A DNA stretch of 64,000 nucleotides from Rhizobium phaseoli (GTDB taxonomy: Bacteria; Pseudomonadota; Alphaproteobacteria; Rhizobiales; Rhizobiaceae), in assembly GCF_010668805.1 (NCBI RefSeq), contig NZ_WUFT01000011.1, positions 175,395 through 239,394 on the forward strand, read 5' to 3'. Within the stretch, counting starts at the first letter, position 1, and each line of letters opens with the position of its first letter. This document shows positions 1-8,894 of this stretch, in pieces. Both the position numbers and the translations under genes were made by a program. A model generated the notes under the pieces. That model made no database searches. It was not told the origin of the DNA and saw only the letters and a program-made list of their open reading frames with translations.

Positions 1-126
1 ATCCGGATAATCTCCCGGTGCCCGAATAACCGCGCCGACGGCACTGTCTGGAAACGTCGCCGCATAGAAGCGGGCAGCCTCCTCGGCGTCTTTGTCATAC
101 CATACGCAGATCGTATTCTTCGCCAT
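1..126 (-). CDS. VOC family protein (PhnB / 3-dmu-9_3-mt type), C-terminus outside window
   Basis: Only the first 42 codons are present; the gene reads leftwards off the window edge. The start ATG is the complement of 124-126 and the protein begins MAKNTICVWYDKDAEEAARF. The opening beta strand followed by a 'D-x-A-E-E-A-A-x-F-Y' helix is typical of the PhnB / 3-demethylubiquinone-methyltransferase-like branch of the vicinal oxygen chelate fold, whose members are usually 120-160 residues. The specific substrate cannot be inferred. No frameshift is visible in the part that is seen. Confidence 0.7.
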   Translation of the reverse strand, partial: MAKNTICVWYDKDAEEAARFYAATFPDSAVGAVIRAPGDYPD

Positions 127-246
127 TGCGCGGTCCTTTCGCCCTTCGTTTCGCATTTCCTCCGTGAGATAAGAGGCAAACCGTCTTTCTCCAGCCCACC
201 GAAGCAATTTCCCGGTTACGATCGCCGCGCACCTGCCGAGCCGCGC

Positions 247-293
247 ACTCCTCACCCATCGAGGCCCTGCGGAGCACCTCAGGGTGAGCTCTT
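247..293. repeat. REP/RIME-like palindromic intergenic repeat
   Basis: The stretch between the flanking minus-strand genes carries 'ctcacccatcgaggccc' and 'cacctcagggtgag', which can fold back on each other. It is a divergent member of the repeat family found many times in this window (near 5.2, 7.8, 20.6, 22.0, 36.9, 48.0, 50.0 and 50.9 kb). Confidence 0.5.
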
Positions 294-360
294 TTGCCGT
301 CGCATCACCGGCGGGGGGCGAGCCGCCGGTAATGAAATTCGGGTTCGCCGCGACGCGGCT

Positions 361-1365
361 CTAAAACATATCCCGCCCGTCGCTGCGCGGGTCGCCGTCG
401 ACGCGATGCGGCTCATAGAGGCCGCTCCGCGCTTTGCGCCGCCAGGGACGAGAAAGATCGCCAGGATTGTCGTCGATATCGGCGAGCGTTATCGCGGCCG
501 TTCCATCCGTAGGGCATTGTGCCGCCCATCGGCCGCCAGGCGCGACGATCACGGAAGAAGCAGGATCAGCTTGACCGGGATGGGCGGGGATCGAGAAACT
601 GACCCAGTAGCTATTGCTCGCCGCATGCCCTTGCGCCTCTGCGGCGAAAGACGGTTCGGTAGCCGGTGAACCACCTGTCGTCGAAAACAGCACGCAATGG
701 ACGTCGAGCCGTTCATATTCGCTGAAAATCTCCGGATAGTGGCATTCCATGCCGAGCGCACAGCCAAAGCGGATGCCGTCGACCTCGAAGGTCACAGGAA
801 TCGACCCCGGCGTGTACATGAAGGAAATTTTGGTATTGGACAGCAGGCGCTCGTCGTAACGCGTCACCAGTTCGCCGCGGTCGGAGACGACATAGAGGCT
901 GTTGTGCGGCCGGTGCGGCGCCGTCAGCGGATGCACCGAGCCGATGACCGCCCAGAGCCCGAGTTCTCGCGCCAGCCTGCGTGTTGCATCCAATTCCTCA
1001 CGTAGCACGCCCCACTCGAACCGCCGCCAATCGGACGGCCCAATCTCTCTCGGCCCGATTTCCGACATGATACGCTTGTTGGGCGCTGACGTCGCACCTT
1101 CGGGAAAGTGCACGAGCCGTGCTCCCGCCTGCCGCGCCCGCCGCATCAGCAGGCGGATCTCCTGGCCGCTGCTGCGAAGCTTGTCGATATCGCGGGGATC
1201 GTCTGCATGCGTGGTCTGCGCCACGGCAAGGCGTAGGCGCCTCACCTCGGGCGTTGCGCCTTCCGCCGACCTGGGGAGGAGATGCATGCGGGCGGTGGTA
1301 TAGGATTCACCCGTCTTGGCGGCGCGCGCACGCACCCGCCGTTTGAAATTGCCATTCTCAGTCAT
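361..1365 (-). CDS. Carbon-nitrogen hydrolase (nitrilase) superfamily protein with altered active site
   Basis: A 334-residue protein. Start ATG at 1365 is preferred over an upstream in-frame ATG because GAGG lies just upstream. Residues 1-35 form a basic helical extension (KRRVRARAAKTGESYTTAR) not belonging to the hydrolase fold. The nitrilase fold follows: the first catalytic Glu is seen in HFPEGA (about residue 89), but the region that normally holds the Lys reads RYDERLL (169-175), and the motif that normally reads C-x-D/E-x-x-F-P-E reads G-M-E-C-H-Y-P-E (205-212). The catalytic Cys position is thus apparently Gly, although Cys202 and Cys208 are close. It may be an inactive or re-wired member; the substrate is unknown. 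The neighbour downstream on the same strand is only a partial VOC gene. Confidence 0.75.
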   Translation of the reverse strand: MTENGNFKRRVRARAAKTGESYTTARMHLLPRSAEGATPEVRRLRLAVAQTTHADDPRDIDKLRSSGQEIRLLMRRARQAGARLVHFPEGATSAPNKRIMSEIGPREIGPSDWRRFEWGVLREELDATRRLARELGLWAVIGSVHPLTAPHRPHNSLYVVSDRGELVTRYDERLLSNTKISFMYTPGSIPVTFEVDGIRFGCALGMECHYPEIFSEYERLDVHCVLFSTTGGSPATEPSFAAEAQGHAASNSYWVSFSIPAHPGQADPASSVIVAPGGRWAAQCPTDGTAAITLADIDDNPGDLSRPWRRKARSGLYEPHRVDGDPRSDGRDMF

Positions 1366-1547
1366 ATCAGGGCCTCTAACGTTCCGGACATCGTTCCTCC
1401 AGCAACACGCCCGAAACATCAGGACCAGGATAACGACCCGAGACGAAGGTCCCTTTGCCTCCGGTTGAAGACCCCGCTGGGGAAGGTCTAGGGAGGTTCG
1501 GCGTTAGGTCACGCCGAGGGCAAAGATGCCGAGGCGGCCGCGATTCG

Positions 1548-1979
1548 TCAATTCGCGGAATGGCCGAGATCGGCGGCTCCCGAAGGTCCTGTTTCGAGTG
1601 GCCCGCCTTGACCCACTCGCCAAGGCGGATCGACGCGGTTCGATCCGGCGAAATAAAGGATGATGCGGTTGCCGCCAGGGTCGAGCAGCTCCGCCTCACG
1701 CCAGAGCCAACTCTTATCCTCGGGTCCGCTGACGAATTGAAGGCCGGCCTCACCAAGGCGGCCAACCGTCTCGTCCAGGCTCTCACACTCGAAATAGACT
1801 GTGGTTCCGCCACCGCCACTATCGCCTTGATGCAGCGAGAAGGTGCTGTCCCCGTCAGGGCAGAGGAAGCGCGCATACCGCGGACGGGCATCAACGACAG
1901 GCCTCAGACCGAGGATGCTGTAGAAGTTCCAGCCCAGGTCGAGGTCAGGCATCGTAACGGTCACCTGGTTCAGACGCAT
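1548..1979 (-). CDS. VOC family (glyoxalase/bleomycin-resistance fold) protein
   Basis: A 143-residue protein beginning MRLNQVTVTMPDLDLGWNFY, the classical first strand and helix of a VOC module. The second half has the DPGGNRIILY strand that normally supplies a metal-ligand Glu; here the expected 'E' region reads RIILYFAG, so metal binding is uncertain. The C-terminal 25 residues (after WRVGQGG) are extra. Family members include lactoylglutathione lyases, dioxygenases and antibiotic-binding proteins, so function cannot be set from sequence. It stands alone, 180 bp from the nitrilase-fold gene on the same strand. Confidence 0.75.
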   Translation of the reverse strand: MRLNQVTVTMPDLDLGWNFYSILGLRPVVDARPRYARFLCPDGDSTFSLHQGDSGGGGTTVYFECESLDETVGRLGEAGLQFVSGPEDKSWLWREAELLDPGGNRIILYFAGSNRVDPPWRVGQGGPLETGPSGAADLGHSAN

Positions 1980-2171
1980 GATCTATCCTTCTCGGCTGAG
2001 TTCGCCCAAAACTGCGCGGCGGTGCCGTGACCGCGACATCCATAAAAACAAGAACCTGAAACCATCGCATGAATCAAATTCTCAGCGGCACGCTTTTTGT
2101 GTCCTTGCCACAAAACTCGTGCCAGACTGCGCAAGCTCGCATCGCTTGCGCGCCGATCGAAAGGGCCGAAC

Positions 2172-2387
2172 ATGCATAAATTCACCGTTACCCTCACCCG
2201 GGAGATCGAGGCCGATACCGCCGAGGAGGCAGCGCTGCTCCTGTATCAGGAACTTTCAAAAGAACCGCTCCCCGACCGCTACGCGGTCGCCGACGAGACA
2301 GGCATGACCACAGAGGTGAAACTGGATCGGGAAAAGGCGGATGAATTCGCCAGCATCGACCACACCGCCGACCCCGGCAACTGGTAA
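2172..2387 (+). CDS. Small conserved-looking hypothetical protein
   Basis: A 71-residue protein starting MHKFTVTLTREIEADTAEEA. The strongly alternating beta-strand start, the following acidic helix (ADTAEEAALLLYQEL) and an acidic C-terminus suggest a small alpha/beta soluble domain. The ATG at 2172 is used rather than an upstream ATG because AAAGGG lies a few bases before it and the upstream extension is basic and without pattern. I do not recognise the family. It lies 142 bp before dapB on the same strand and could be co-transcribed with it. Confidence 0.55.
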   Translation: MHKFTVTLTREIEADTAEEAALLLYQELSKEPLPDRYAVADETGMTTEVKLDREKADEFASIDHTADPGNW

Positions 2388-2529
2388 GCGCCAGACGTTC
2401 ACGGGGACAGCTGAAGGAGATCCCCGCTTTGCGCCGGGAGCGGAAGTACGGTAGTTGCAGATCCCTTTCTTCGGCGCGAACGCCGGATGAAAACAGGCCC
2501 CATCGGCAATATCGTCGCAAGGAAAGACT

Positions 2530-3300
2530 GTGACATCACCAATCAAAATAGCCGTCGCCGGTGCGAACGGCCGAATGGGTCGCGCCATCCTGCCGCTGCT
2601 GGCGGCCGATCCGACTTTTGCGTTCGTCGGCGGCATCGGTCGTCAGGGCTCTGCAGGGGCCGGACTGATCGACCGATCGGACGCGATCGCGGAGGCCGAC
2701 GTGATCCTGGATTTCACCACGGCAAGTGCTGCCACCGAACTTGCCGGTCTGTGCGCCTCGGCCGGCGGACCGGCACTGGTGATCGGGGCGACCGGTTTCG
2801 AGCCGACTGAACTCGATCGGATCGCCGAGGCCGCCCGGACGATTCCGATCCTGCGATCCGGTAATTTCTCCATCGGTTTGAACATGCTGGTCGGCCTCGT
2901 CGCCCAGGCGGCGCGCGCCCTTCCCGCGCATGGCTGGGACATCGAAATCCTCGAAGCCCATCACAACCGGAAGATCGACGCGCCGTCCGGCACAGCGCTG
3001 ATGCTCGGCGAAGCGGCCGCCGAGAGTCGCGGCGTTTCCCTCGCATCCGTCGAGCGGCGCGGACGCGACGGCATCACCGGCGAGCGCCCGCCCGGCGAGA
3101 TCGGCTTCGCCGTCTTGCGCGCCGGCGGACTGGTTGGAGAACACAGCGTGTTGTTTGCCGCCGCCGAGGAAGTCGTAACGCTTTCGCATTCGGCGCTCGA
3201 TCGCGGCATGTTCGCCCGCGGCGCGCTTGCCGCTGCCCGCTGGGTCGCGGAACGCGCACCCGGCGAATACGGAATGCGGGATGTCCTGGGTCTGGGGTGA
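2530..3300 (+). CDS. dapB: 4-hydroxy-tetrahydrodipicolinate reductase
   Basis: A 256-residue DapB, the NAD(P)H-dependent reductase of the diaminopimelate/lysine pathway, cytoplasmic. The GTG start at 2530 sits behind AAGGAAAG. The nucleotide-binding loop GANGRMGR is at residues 11-18, the GATGFEP loop follows mid-way, and the catalytic/substrate motif HHNRKIDAPSGTA is at 144-156 with His144, His145 and Lys148. It is slightly shorter than the usual 268-273 residues, mainly in the first third. Rhizobia normally carry a dapB elsewhere near gpm or dapA; no other lysine gene is here, so this may be a second copy. That last point is inference. Confidence 0.9.
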   Translation: MTSPIKIAVAGANGRMGRAILPLLAADPTFAFVGGIGRQGSAGAGLIDRSDAIAEADVILDFTTASAATELAGLCASAGGPALVIGATGFEPTELDRIAEAARTIPILRSGNFSIGLNMLVGLVAQAARALPAHGWDIEILEAHHNRKIDAPSGTALMLGEAAAESRGVSLASVERRGRDGITGERPPGEIGFAVLRAGGLVGEHSVLFAAAEEVVTLSHSALDRGMFARGALAAARWVAERAPGEYGMRDVLGLG

Positions 3301-3482
3301 CAAGGGGCGAACGGACAGCGTGAACAGGGGCTTGAAGCGCATCCTTGAATCAGATTCTAAGCACATCTCTGGTTACCGCACGGCTTTAAGAGAGCCGCGA
3401 AGGACGAGGCGGCTGCGGCGGCGGCAGACAGGCGATAACCTGCCTCAAAACAAAGGCTTAAAACCCGCCCTTGAATCAAGGC

Positions 3483-4415
3483 CTAGGCCGACAGCCCCAG
3501 CCTATCAAGGATTGCCGAAGCGACGACGACTTCGGTTCCGGCAAGGCCGACCGAGCAAAACAGCGTCGTCTCCCCAAGCGATCCTCGCCCAGCCGCCTTC
3601 CCGGCAATGATGTCGGCAAGGTCGGCCAAACGATCTTCGTTGCCGGAGCCGGCGAGGAAAAAGGGCGAAGCGTAGGCGTGGGCCTGTTCGGGCGAATCCG
3701 TTGCGATCACCGCTGCGGTATCAGCAACATCCAGGCCAAGCTCGTATCCCTGAAGCGTTTTCGGGCCGACGGTGTTGACATGCACGCCAGGCTTCACATC
3801 CCGCGCATGGACCACGGGGGTTTGGCTCGTCGTCGCGCAGATGACGATGTCGGCGTCATCAACGGCTTCGCGAACGCTGCGGACAGGCTCCACATCCAGC
3901 CCCAGGGCGTGCTGCATTTCGGTTGCGAAGGCGGCGCGATTTTTCTCGTCACGGCTATAGACGCGAGCGCAGTCCAATTTTCGAACGGCTGCGGCTGCGG
4001 CAAGCTGGGTTCGCGCTTGCGCGCCGCTGCCGAGGATCCCGATTATCCTGGCATCAGGCGCGCTGAGGTGGCGGATGGCGAGACCTCCGATAGCGCCGGT
4101 CCTGAGGTTGCCGAGGCGCTCTCCGAGGACGATGCCCTTGAGCCTGGCATCGTCGGCCGACCACACCGCGACGATCTGCGAATGCTCCGTCCCCCCGAAT
4201 GTTTCATAGACTCGAAAGCCCGCCAGCGGCTTGTCGCCGAGGATGCCGCCGACGGTGAAGACGAGATCGCCTCGATCGGGGAAGGACACATGATGCCGAG
4301 GCGGAGAGACCAATCGATTGCCGGCTCCGGCGAGAAAAGCGATCTCGAGCGCATCGATCGCCACGCCCATCAATGCACTGCCGATCAGATCCTCGTCTCT
4401 CAGAATTTTCGTCAC
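3483..4415 (-). CDS. Ornithine cyclodeaminase / mu-crystallin family protein
   Basis: A 310-residue protein starting at a GTG (4415) with a perfect GGAGG eight bases upstream; an ATG further out lacks a ribosome site. It shows the family layout: an N-terminal substrate domain with the 'R-H-H-V-S-F' and 'G-F-R-V-Y' strands, then a Rossmann domain with GILGSGAQAR and the typical ADIVICATTSQTPVV segment. Members include ornithine cyclodeaminase, alanine dehydrogenase, ketimine reductases and siderophore-biosynthesis enzymes; the sequence alone does not choose between them. It is followed on the same strand only after the next gene upstream (GNAT) by about 95 bp, so the two may be co-transcribed. 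Confidence 0.85.
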   Translation of the reverse strand: MTKILRDEDLIGSALMGVAIDALEIAFLAGAGNRLVSPPRHHVSFPDRGDLVFTVGGILGDKPLAGFRVYETFGGTEHSQIVAVWSADDARLKGIVLGERLGNLRTGAIGGLAIRHLSAPDARIIGILGSGAQARTQLAAAAAVRKLDCARVYSRDEKNRAAFATEMQHALGLDVEPVRSVREAVDDADIVICATTSQTPVVHARDVKPGVHVNTVGPKTLQGYELGLDVADTAAVIATDSPEQAHAYASPFFLAGSGNEDRLADLADIIAGKAAGRGSLGETTLFCSVGLAGTEVVVASAILDRLGLSA

Positions 4416-4509
4416 GGCAAACCTCCAGCCTATGCCGGCATCCTGAGACCCCAACCGCGCTTGAGGTCAATAGAAGTAAAGCGCTTGGACTGAAATTCCC
4501 CCGTCACGC

Positions 4510-5016
4510 CTAATCGACCAGACGGCGAACCATTATAACGTCGTCGATCTCCCTGCCCTCCTCCAGAACCCCGCCCGGGATCCTGCCGATCTCGGAGAAG
4601 CCCTGCCGTTGATAGAAGCGTATTGCCGCCGGGTTTTCCGCGCTGACGAACAGTTCCAGCTGCCGAATGCCGATATTGCGCGCGTGATCGGAAACCGCCT
4701 CCAGCAACCTCTGAGCCAAACCCGTTCCACGCAGGTGGGCGCGGACATAGACCATGACGATCGTGGCACGATGGACCATCTTGCTCGACCGCTGGCGAAA
4801 CAGTCCCATGATGCCCATGGGTTCGCCGTCCTGAAACGCAATGAAGACCGGCTCGTTCAGGCGATTGCGCCACTCCTCGTCGGGCAAGATCTCCCAATCT
4901 TCGTAGCGGCTGGCAAAGGAGGATGGCTCGGCGCGTAGCGCTTCCAGACGAATACGCCGGAAAGCCGCCACTTCGTCTGCCTGGATAAGCCTGATCGTCA
5001 CGCCGCTCGCATCCAT
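4510..5016 (-). CDS. GNAT family N-acetyltransferase
   Basis: A 168-residue GNAT. The ATG at 5016 follows GAGGAGG with good spacing. The acetyl-CoA pyrophosphate loop is seen as VRAHLRGTGLAQRLL (motif A, R-x-x-G-x-G/A), preceded by the VMVYV strand and followed by the ELFVSAENPAAIRFYQRQGF strand-helix of motif B. The N-terminal part (IRLIQADEVAAFRRIRLEAL) is the acceptor-binding helix region. The acceptor is unknown. It probably shares a transcript with the downstream ornithine cyclodeaminase-family gene. Confidence 0.85.
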   Translation of the reverse strand: MDASGVTIRLIQADEVAAFRRIRLEALRAEPSSFASRYEDWEILPDEEWRNRLNEPVFIAFQDGEPMGIMGLFRQRSSKMVHRATIVMVYVRAHLRGTGLAQRLLEAVSDHARNIGIRQLELFVSAENPAAIRFYQRQGFSEIGRIPGGVLEEGREIDDVIMVRRLVD

Positions 5017-5127
5017 CGGAGACCTCCTCGGATATCTCAGCTACCTCATTACAGAGGGCTCCGGCCGATGCAAGCCTACGCGAACTTCCATTCCTGCGCC
5101 TATTCCCCTTGCGCCAGCGCCTGTGAG

Positions 5128-5372
5128 AGCCTCATCCTGCGGCGCCTGCAGGGCCTGGAAGCACGAGGCGAGCGCACTGATGTGGAAAGAATGCAGGAAG
5201 CAGCGCGGCGGTATGTCCTTCGAGGCTCCGCCCGGTCGGCTACGCGTCAGGATGAGGAGCGTGGAAGATGACCGCGCATAGAATAGCCGGCGCCGAAGGA
5301 TGCACGCCGCCTCCAAGGAGGCCTCACTCTAAGGCGCGCGCCGCGAAAACCTCCAAGGACGAGGCTGATGTT
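5128..5372. repeat. REP/RIME-like repeat cluster
   Basis: Between the GNAT gene and the next feature lie two copies of the intergenic palindrome: one with 'agcctcatcctgcggcgcc' and its partner 'ccttcgaggctccgcc...gcgtcaggatgagg' (about 5128-5265), and a weaker one around 5313-5372 ending 'ccaaggacgaggct'. No gene is supported in 5017-5382. Confidence 0.6.
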
Positions 5373-5382
5373 CCGCTGGCGA

Positions 5383-5724
5383 TTACTCCGCCGGAGTTCC
5401 AACCCGGCCGCCCTTCCGGACGCCCGATTGACCGAATGGCCCGGCCACCGGTTGGTTCGACGGCCGGAGGTCCCATTGATCGGGCGGTTGGACGGCTGGT
5501 TGGTCCGTCGCCGGTTTGCGCGTCGACCGAACGACCAGATCATCCGGCTGTTCGCTCGGCCCAGCCGCCAATTGATCGGTTGACCCAGTCGCCGATTGAT
5601 CGGCTGGCTCGGTCAGCGATGTACCGGCTGGCCAGGCGGTCGCTTGTTCGCTGAGCCCGTCAATTTTGAAGGGCGCAATATGATGAATGATGGCGAGAAG
5701 AACTATCCCGACCAGAGAGCACAC
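5383..5724 (-). CDS. Hypothetical single-pass membrane protein with P/Q/S/T/D-rich tail
   Basis: A possible protein of about 113 residues from GTG 5724. The open frame extends upstream without a stop to about 5803 (reading ...ISEGYALKYFVLYALV), so the true start may be an unusual codon further out. One hydrophobic helix (LVGIVLLAIIHHI) is followed by about 80 residues of low-complexity, proline/glutamine/serine/aspartate-rich sequence made of drifting 5-6 residue units (S-D-Q-P-A-like). The gene has no clear ribosome site. It could be a genuine membrane-anchored disordered protein or a decaying coding region; no family was recognised. Confidence 0.35.
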   Translation of the reverse strand: MCSLVGIVLLAIIHHIAPFKIDGLSEQATAWPAGTSLTEPADQSATGSTDQLAAGPSEQPDDLVVRSTRKPATDQPAVQPPDQWDLRPSNQPVAGPFGQSGVRKGGRVGTPAE

Positions 5725-6235
5725 CAGCGCGTAGAGAACGAAATACTTCAGTGCATATCCCTCGCTGATTGGCAGAGCGGCCTTGACAGCGGCGCGAATG
5801 ATATTTTCGCATCATTGAATGATACTTGGAGGGAACGCAATAGATTTTAAACAAATGTTAAGGATTTCAGAAATGAACAGCAGATGATAGGGTGGTTATT
5901 GGAGAGAATGAGAAAGCATCTCCCGCTATGCTCGATTTATCTTGAAACATCCCGGTAAAGGCGAGATGCGCGCCGAAGGCGGCTGTCGCGGCGGCCACCA
6001 GATCCTCCTCTATCGCGCCAAGACTTCGCGGGGGGTTAGAAATCTCGCAAGCGTGGCAACGACGATTTCGGGTTAGTCGCCTGGGCGGGAGCGCTCGGCA
6101 TGGCTGTGCGCCACCCTCAATATGCGTCCTCGAGGCGCGGCAAGGAAAGCGTCGGCGATATCGGTAAACTGCCTTGAAAGAGCAACTCGCTTTGAGCGGG
6201 CGGCCCTTCAGGATCAACGGCAGAAGGGGATCCGC
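5725..6235. other. Intergenic region, no gene supported
   Basis: About 500 bases, more AT-rich around 5800-5960 than its surroundings, lying between two divergently read features. An N-terminal extension of the leftward hypothetical gene may occupy the first 80 bases. The remainder probably holds the promoter of the decarboxylase gene, but no motif is clear enough to place it. Confidence 0.4.
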
Positions 6236-7651
6236 ATGTCGGCAATCGCATCTCTGTTTCAGGAAGCCGCTCGGCTTGCAGCCGGGTTCCGACAGGCAGC
6301 GCCCGCCCGCCATGTGCCCACTCACGACTACGCCGCCTCCCTCGCCGCTTTCGACGAGCCGCTGTCGGCCGCCGGTTCCGATATGCTCGATGTCATCCGG
6401 CAGCTCTCGGATGGTGCCGAGCCCGGCCTGCACGCAACGACCGGCCCGCGCTTTTTCGGCTGGGTCATCGGCGGCTCGCATCCGGTCGGTGTCGCGGCTG
6501 ATTTCCTTACCAGCGCCTGGGGGCAGAATGCCGGAAATCATACCGTCGCTCCGGCCGCCGCCGCCGTCGAAACCGTCGCTGCAAGATGGCTTCTCGATCT
6601 TCTGAAGCTGCCGGCCGAAAGCTCGGTCGGCTTCGTGACGGGCGCGACGGTGGCGAACTTCACCTGCCTTGCCGCCGCACGCGGCGAGGTGCTGCGCCAA
6701 GTCGGCTGGGATGCCGATGCCCGCGGCCTGTTCGGCGCGCCCGAGATTACCGTGCTGATCGGCGACGATGCCCACACGACGGTGTTCTCGGCGCTGCAAT
6801 TCCTCGGCCTCGGCCACGATCGCGTGCGGCGCGTGCGCACCGATCCGGTGGGGCGGATCGACCCCGCTGCGCTGACGGACATGCTCGATACGGTCTCCGG
6901 TCCCGTCATCGCCATTCTCCAGGCGGGGCAGATCAATACCGGCGCCTTCGACGACTTCGCCACCATCATCCCCCTCTTGAAAGCGAAAGGCGCCTGGGTG
7001 CACGTCGACAGTGCTTTCGGTCTCTGGGCGCAGGCGTCAGCGAAGACCCACCATCTCAGCCGCGGCATCGAAGCAGCCGACAGCTGGGCGACCGACGGCC
7101 ATAAATGGCTACAGACGCCCTATGATTGCGGCTATGCGATCGTCCGCAACGAACTCGCCCATCGCCGCGCCATGACGATCGCCGCTAGCTACCTGCCGCT
7201 CGCCGGCGAAGGCGAACGCGATCCCTCCCATTACGTGCCGGAGCTTTCGAGGCGCGCGCGCGGCTTTGCCACCTGGGCGATGCTGAAACATCTCGGCCGC
7301 GAGGGTGTGGCCGCCCTCATCGACCAGTGCTGCACCTCTGCGCGGCTGGCGGCCGATCTGCTCAGGCGCGAGCCCGGCATCGCCATTCTGAACGAGGTAA
7401 CGCTGAACCAACTCATCATCCGCTTCGGAGCCGACCTGCCCTCCGAAGAAGGGGACGTGCTGACCCGAAAGACGATCGAAAAGATCCAGGCGGACGGCAT
7501 GATCTTCGCCGGCGGCGCCAAATGGCGCGGCCGTGACGTCCTGCGCCTCTCCGTCACCAATTTCCAAACGACCTCTGATCAGGCAGAACTGGCGGTGAAG
7601 AGCATCATCGCTGCGTTCACGAGCGTCAGCCGCAATTCCCATCAGCGCTAG
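6236..7651 (+). CDS. Pyridoxal-phosphate-dependent decarboxylase (group II, DDC/GAD-like)
   Basis: A 471-residue fold-type I PLP enzyme. The ATG at 6236 is chosen because AAGGGGA precedes it and the upstream frame is not protein-like. N-terminal hallmark: the HPRFFGWV-like segment (here GPRFFGWVIGGSHPVGV). The Schiff-base lysine is Lys290 in TDGHKWLQTPYDCG, with HVDSAFGLWA upstream carrying the cofactor-contacting Asp. This is the aromatic-amino-acid / glutamate / diaminobutyrate decarboxylase superfamily; the active-site pattern does not settle the substrate. It is monocistronic by spacing: REP repeats and an opposite-strand gene follow. Confidence 0.85.
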   Translation: MSAIASLFQEAARLAAGFRQAAPARHVPTHDYAASLAAFDEPLSAAGSDMLDVIRQLSDGAEPGLHATTGPRFFGWVIGGSHPVGVAADFLTSAWGQNAGNHTVAPAAAAVETVAARWLLDLLKLPAESSVGFVTGATVANFTCLAAARGEVLRQVGWDADARGLFGAPEITVLIGDDAHTTVFSALQFLGLGHDRVRRVRTDPVGRIDPAALTDMLDTVSGPVIAILQAGQINTGAFDDFATIIPLLKAKGAWVHVDSAFGLWAQASAKTHHLSRGIEAADSWATDGHKWLQTPYDCGYAIVRNELAHRRAMTIAASYLPLAGEGERDPSHYVPELSRRARGFATWAMLKHLGREGVAALIDQCCTSARLAADLLRREPGIAILNEVTLNQLIIRFGADLPSEEGDVLTRKTIEKIQADGMIFAGGAKWRGRDVLRLSVTNFQTTSDQAELAVKSIIAAFTSVSRNSHQR

Positions 7652-7740
7652 CCCGCCGTTGCGTCCGTCGGCGCTCGATAGCCCTGCAAAGTCTGGCCGC
7701 TGGCACGCAGCGACCCCATCGGGTAACACAAGCGCACCCC

Positions 7741-7830
7741 CCTCTCCGCCCTCATCCTGAGTCGCCCCGCAGGGGCCTCGAAGGACGAGGCCGGCCACCG
7801 GCCACCCGCGCCCACTCGGCCTGCAAGCCG
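7741..7830. repeat. REP/RIME-like palindromic repeat
   Basis: Contains 'gccctcatcctgag' and 'cctcgaaggacgagg' separated by a GC-rich loop, followed by 'ccggccaccggccacccg'. It lies between the 3' ends of two convergent genes, the usual location for this repeat and consistent with a transcription-end or mRNA-end role. Confidence 0.65.
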
Positions 7831-7833
7831 GCA

Positions 7834-8256
7834 TCATCGTCGCACTGCGACGACCGAACTGGCGCGATACCTGGACAGTTGCACCCGGTTGGATTGGTTG
7901 CCGCCGAACAGGTAGACGTACTGTCGGCGCTGGTCGATGTGATCGAACAGGCTGACATGGAAGCGTCGGCCGCTTCGGATCACCACCACGTCTCCCCGCC
8001 TGGCTGAGCGGAAGAAGACCGGCCTGCCGAATTTTTTCCAGGATATCGCCATATTAGGATTGGGCGGCGGCTGCCGGAAAGATCGCTTGGCGACAAAGGC
8101 CAGGAACGCTCCGCACCACGAAACCCTGCGCGGATTGATGCTGAGGAAGGAAATGGAGCGTTCGTGCATGCTCTTGTACTTGGATGCCGTGCCCAGCATG
8201 TCCGCCTCACAGGGCACGGCAAGCACCGTGAGGACGATGACGAGAATAACCTTCAT
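7834..8256 (-). CDS. Secreted TIGR02594-type (CHAP/NlpC-like) protein
   Basis: A 140-residue protein. The ATG at 8256 gives a clean signal peptide (MKVILVIVLTVLAVPCEA), so this start is preferred to longer ones. The mature part has WCGAFLAFV, which supplies the candidate catalytic Cys, then RRGDVVVIRSG and HVSLFDH with the candidate His. This is the Cys-His amidase-like arrangement of the TIGR02594/CHAP families, acting on peptidoglycan peptides in the periplasm. The catalytic call is by motif only. The protein is shorter than many family members, with a reduced N-terminal segment. Confidence 0.65.
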   Translation of the reverse strand: MKVILVIVLTVLAVPCEADMLGTASKYKSMHERSISFLSINPRRVSWCGAFLAFVAKRSFRQPPPNPNMAISWKKFGRPVFFRSARRGDVVVIRSGRRFHVSLFDHIDQRRQYVYLFGGNQSNRVQLSRYRASSVVAVRR

Positions 8257-8894
8257 AGTTACCCACCATTGTTTGTATAATGTTGAAATTCCGAAATGTG
8301 GCAAAGAATAAATCAGGCGCGGCAACGTAGGTGCCAATTATGGCGTGATTTAGAAACAACTAATACTGGCATTTTGGCGGCAAGAATTTGTCCGAAACGA
8401 GACCGCAAATCCCCCAGGCAAGCCATCGATTTCGGATGGACACGACCATCACAAATTCGGAGGAACGCCTATTTTGCAGGCCATAGGGGCTAGACATCCG
8501 CTATCCGAACGAGGTTCACGCAGAGGCGACGCACCGCACCCGCAAGTGCTTGAGCGCCAAGATCATTCGCCAGGGAGTTGACGATAGTGTGCGACTTAGG
8601 TTGTCACCTATACGAGCTACATTCTCGACAACCATGAATAATACTTTAGATGCAACGGGAAATACAGTGAGGACGGCTCCAATCGTCCAGCAAAAGCCGG
8701 CGATCACCCCTGCCGGTTGCGAACATGAATGTCCTCCGGACAACCGACAGCCGCCACACGTGTCAACCGTATGGTTGCACCGTTTTGGGCATCCTGACCG
8801 CTCACAAAAAAATCGCACGCCACGTCAATTTACTTGCCGTTCTGCAATGCGGCATATGTTTGTGTTCAAGGCCAGGTGGCATGAGCGGGGAAAC
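8257..8894. other. Long intergenic region between divergent genes
   Basis: About 640 bases, noticeably more AT-rich than the coding DNA on each side. It must contain the promoters of the leftward CHAP-like gene and of kup. An in-frame extension of kup runs back to 8550 but encodes no Kup-like sequence and has no ribosome site. No repeat, RNA gene or riboswitch was recognised. Confidence 0.5.

Noticed and set aside
5867..7003. A 378-codon open frame opposite the PLP decarboxylase
   Set aside because: Antisense shadow; the decarboxylase strand has the PLP lysine motif and a good ribosome site.
8550..8894. N-terminal extension of Kup to 8550
   Set aside because: The family starts near residue 30 before GDIGTSPLYALRE; the extension has no ribosome site or hydrophobic pattern.
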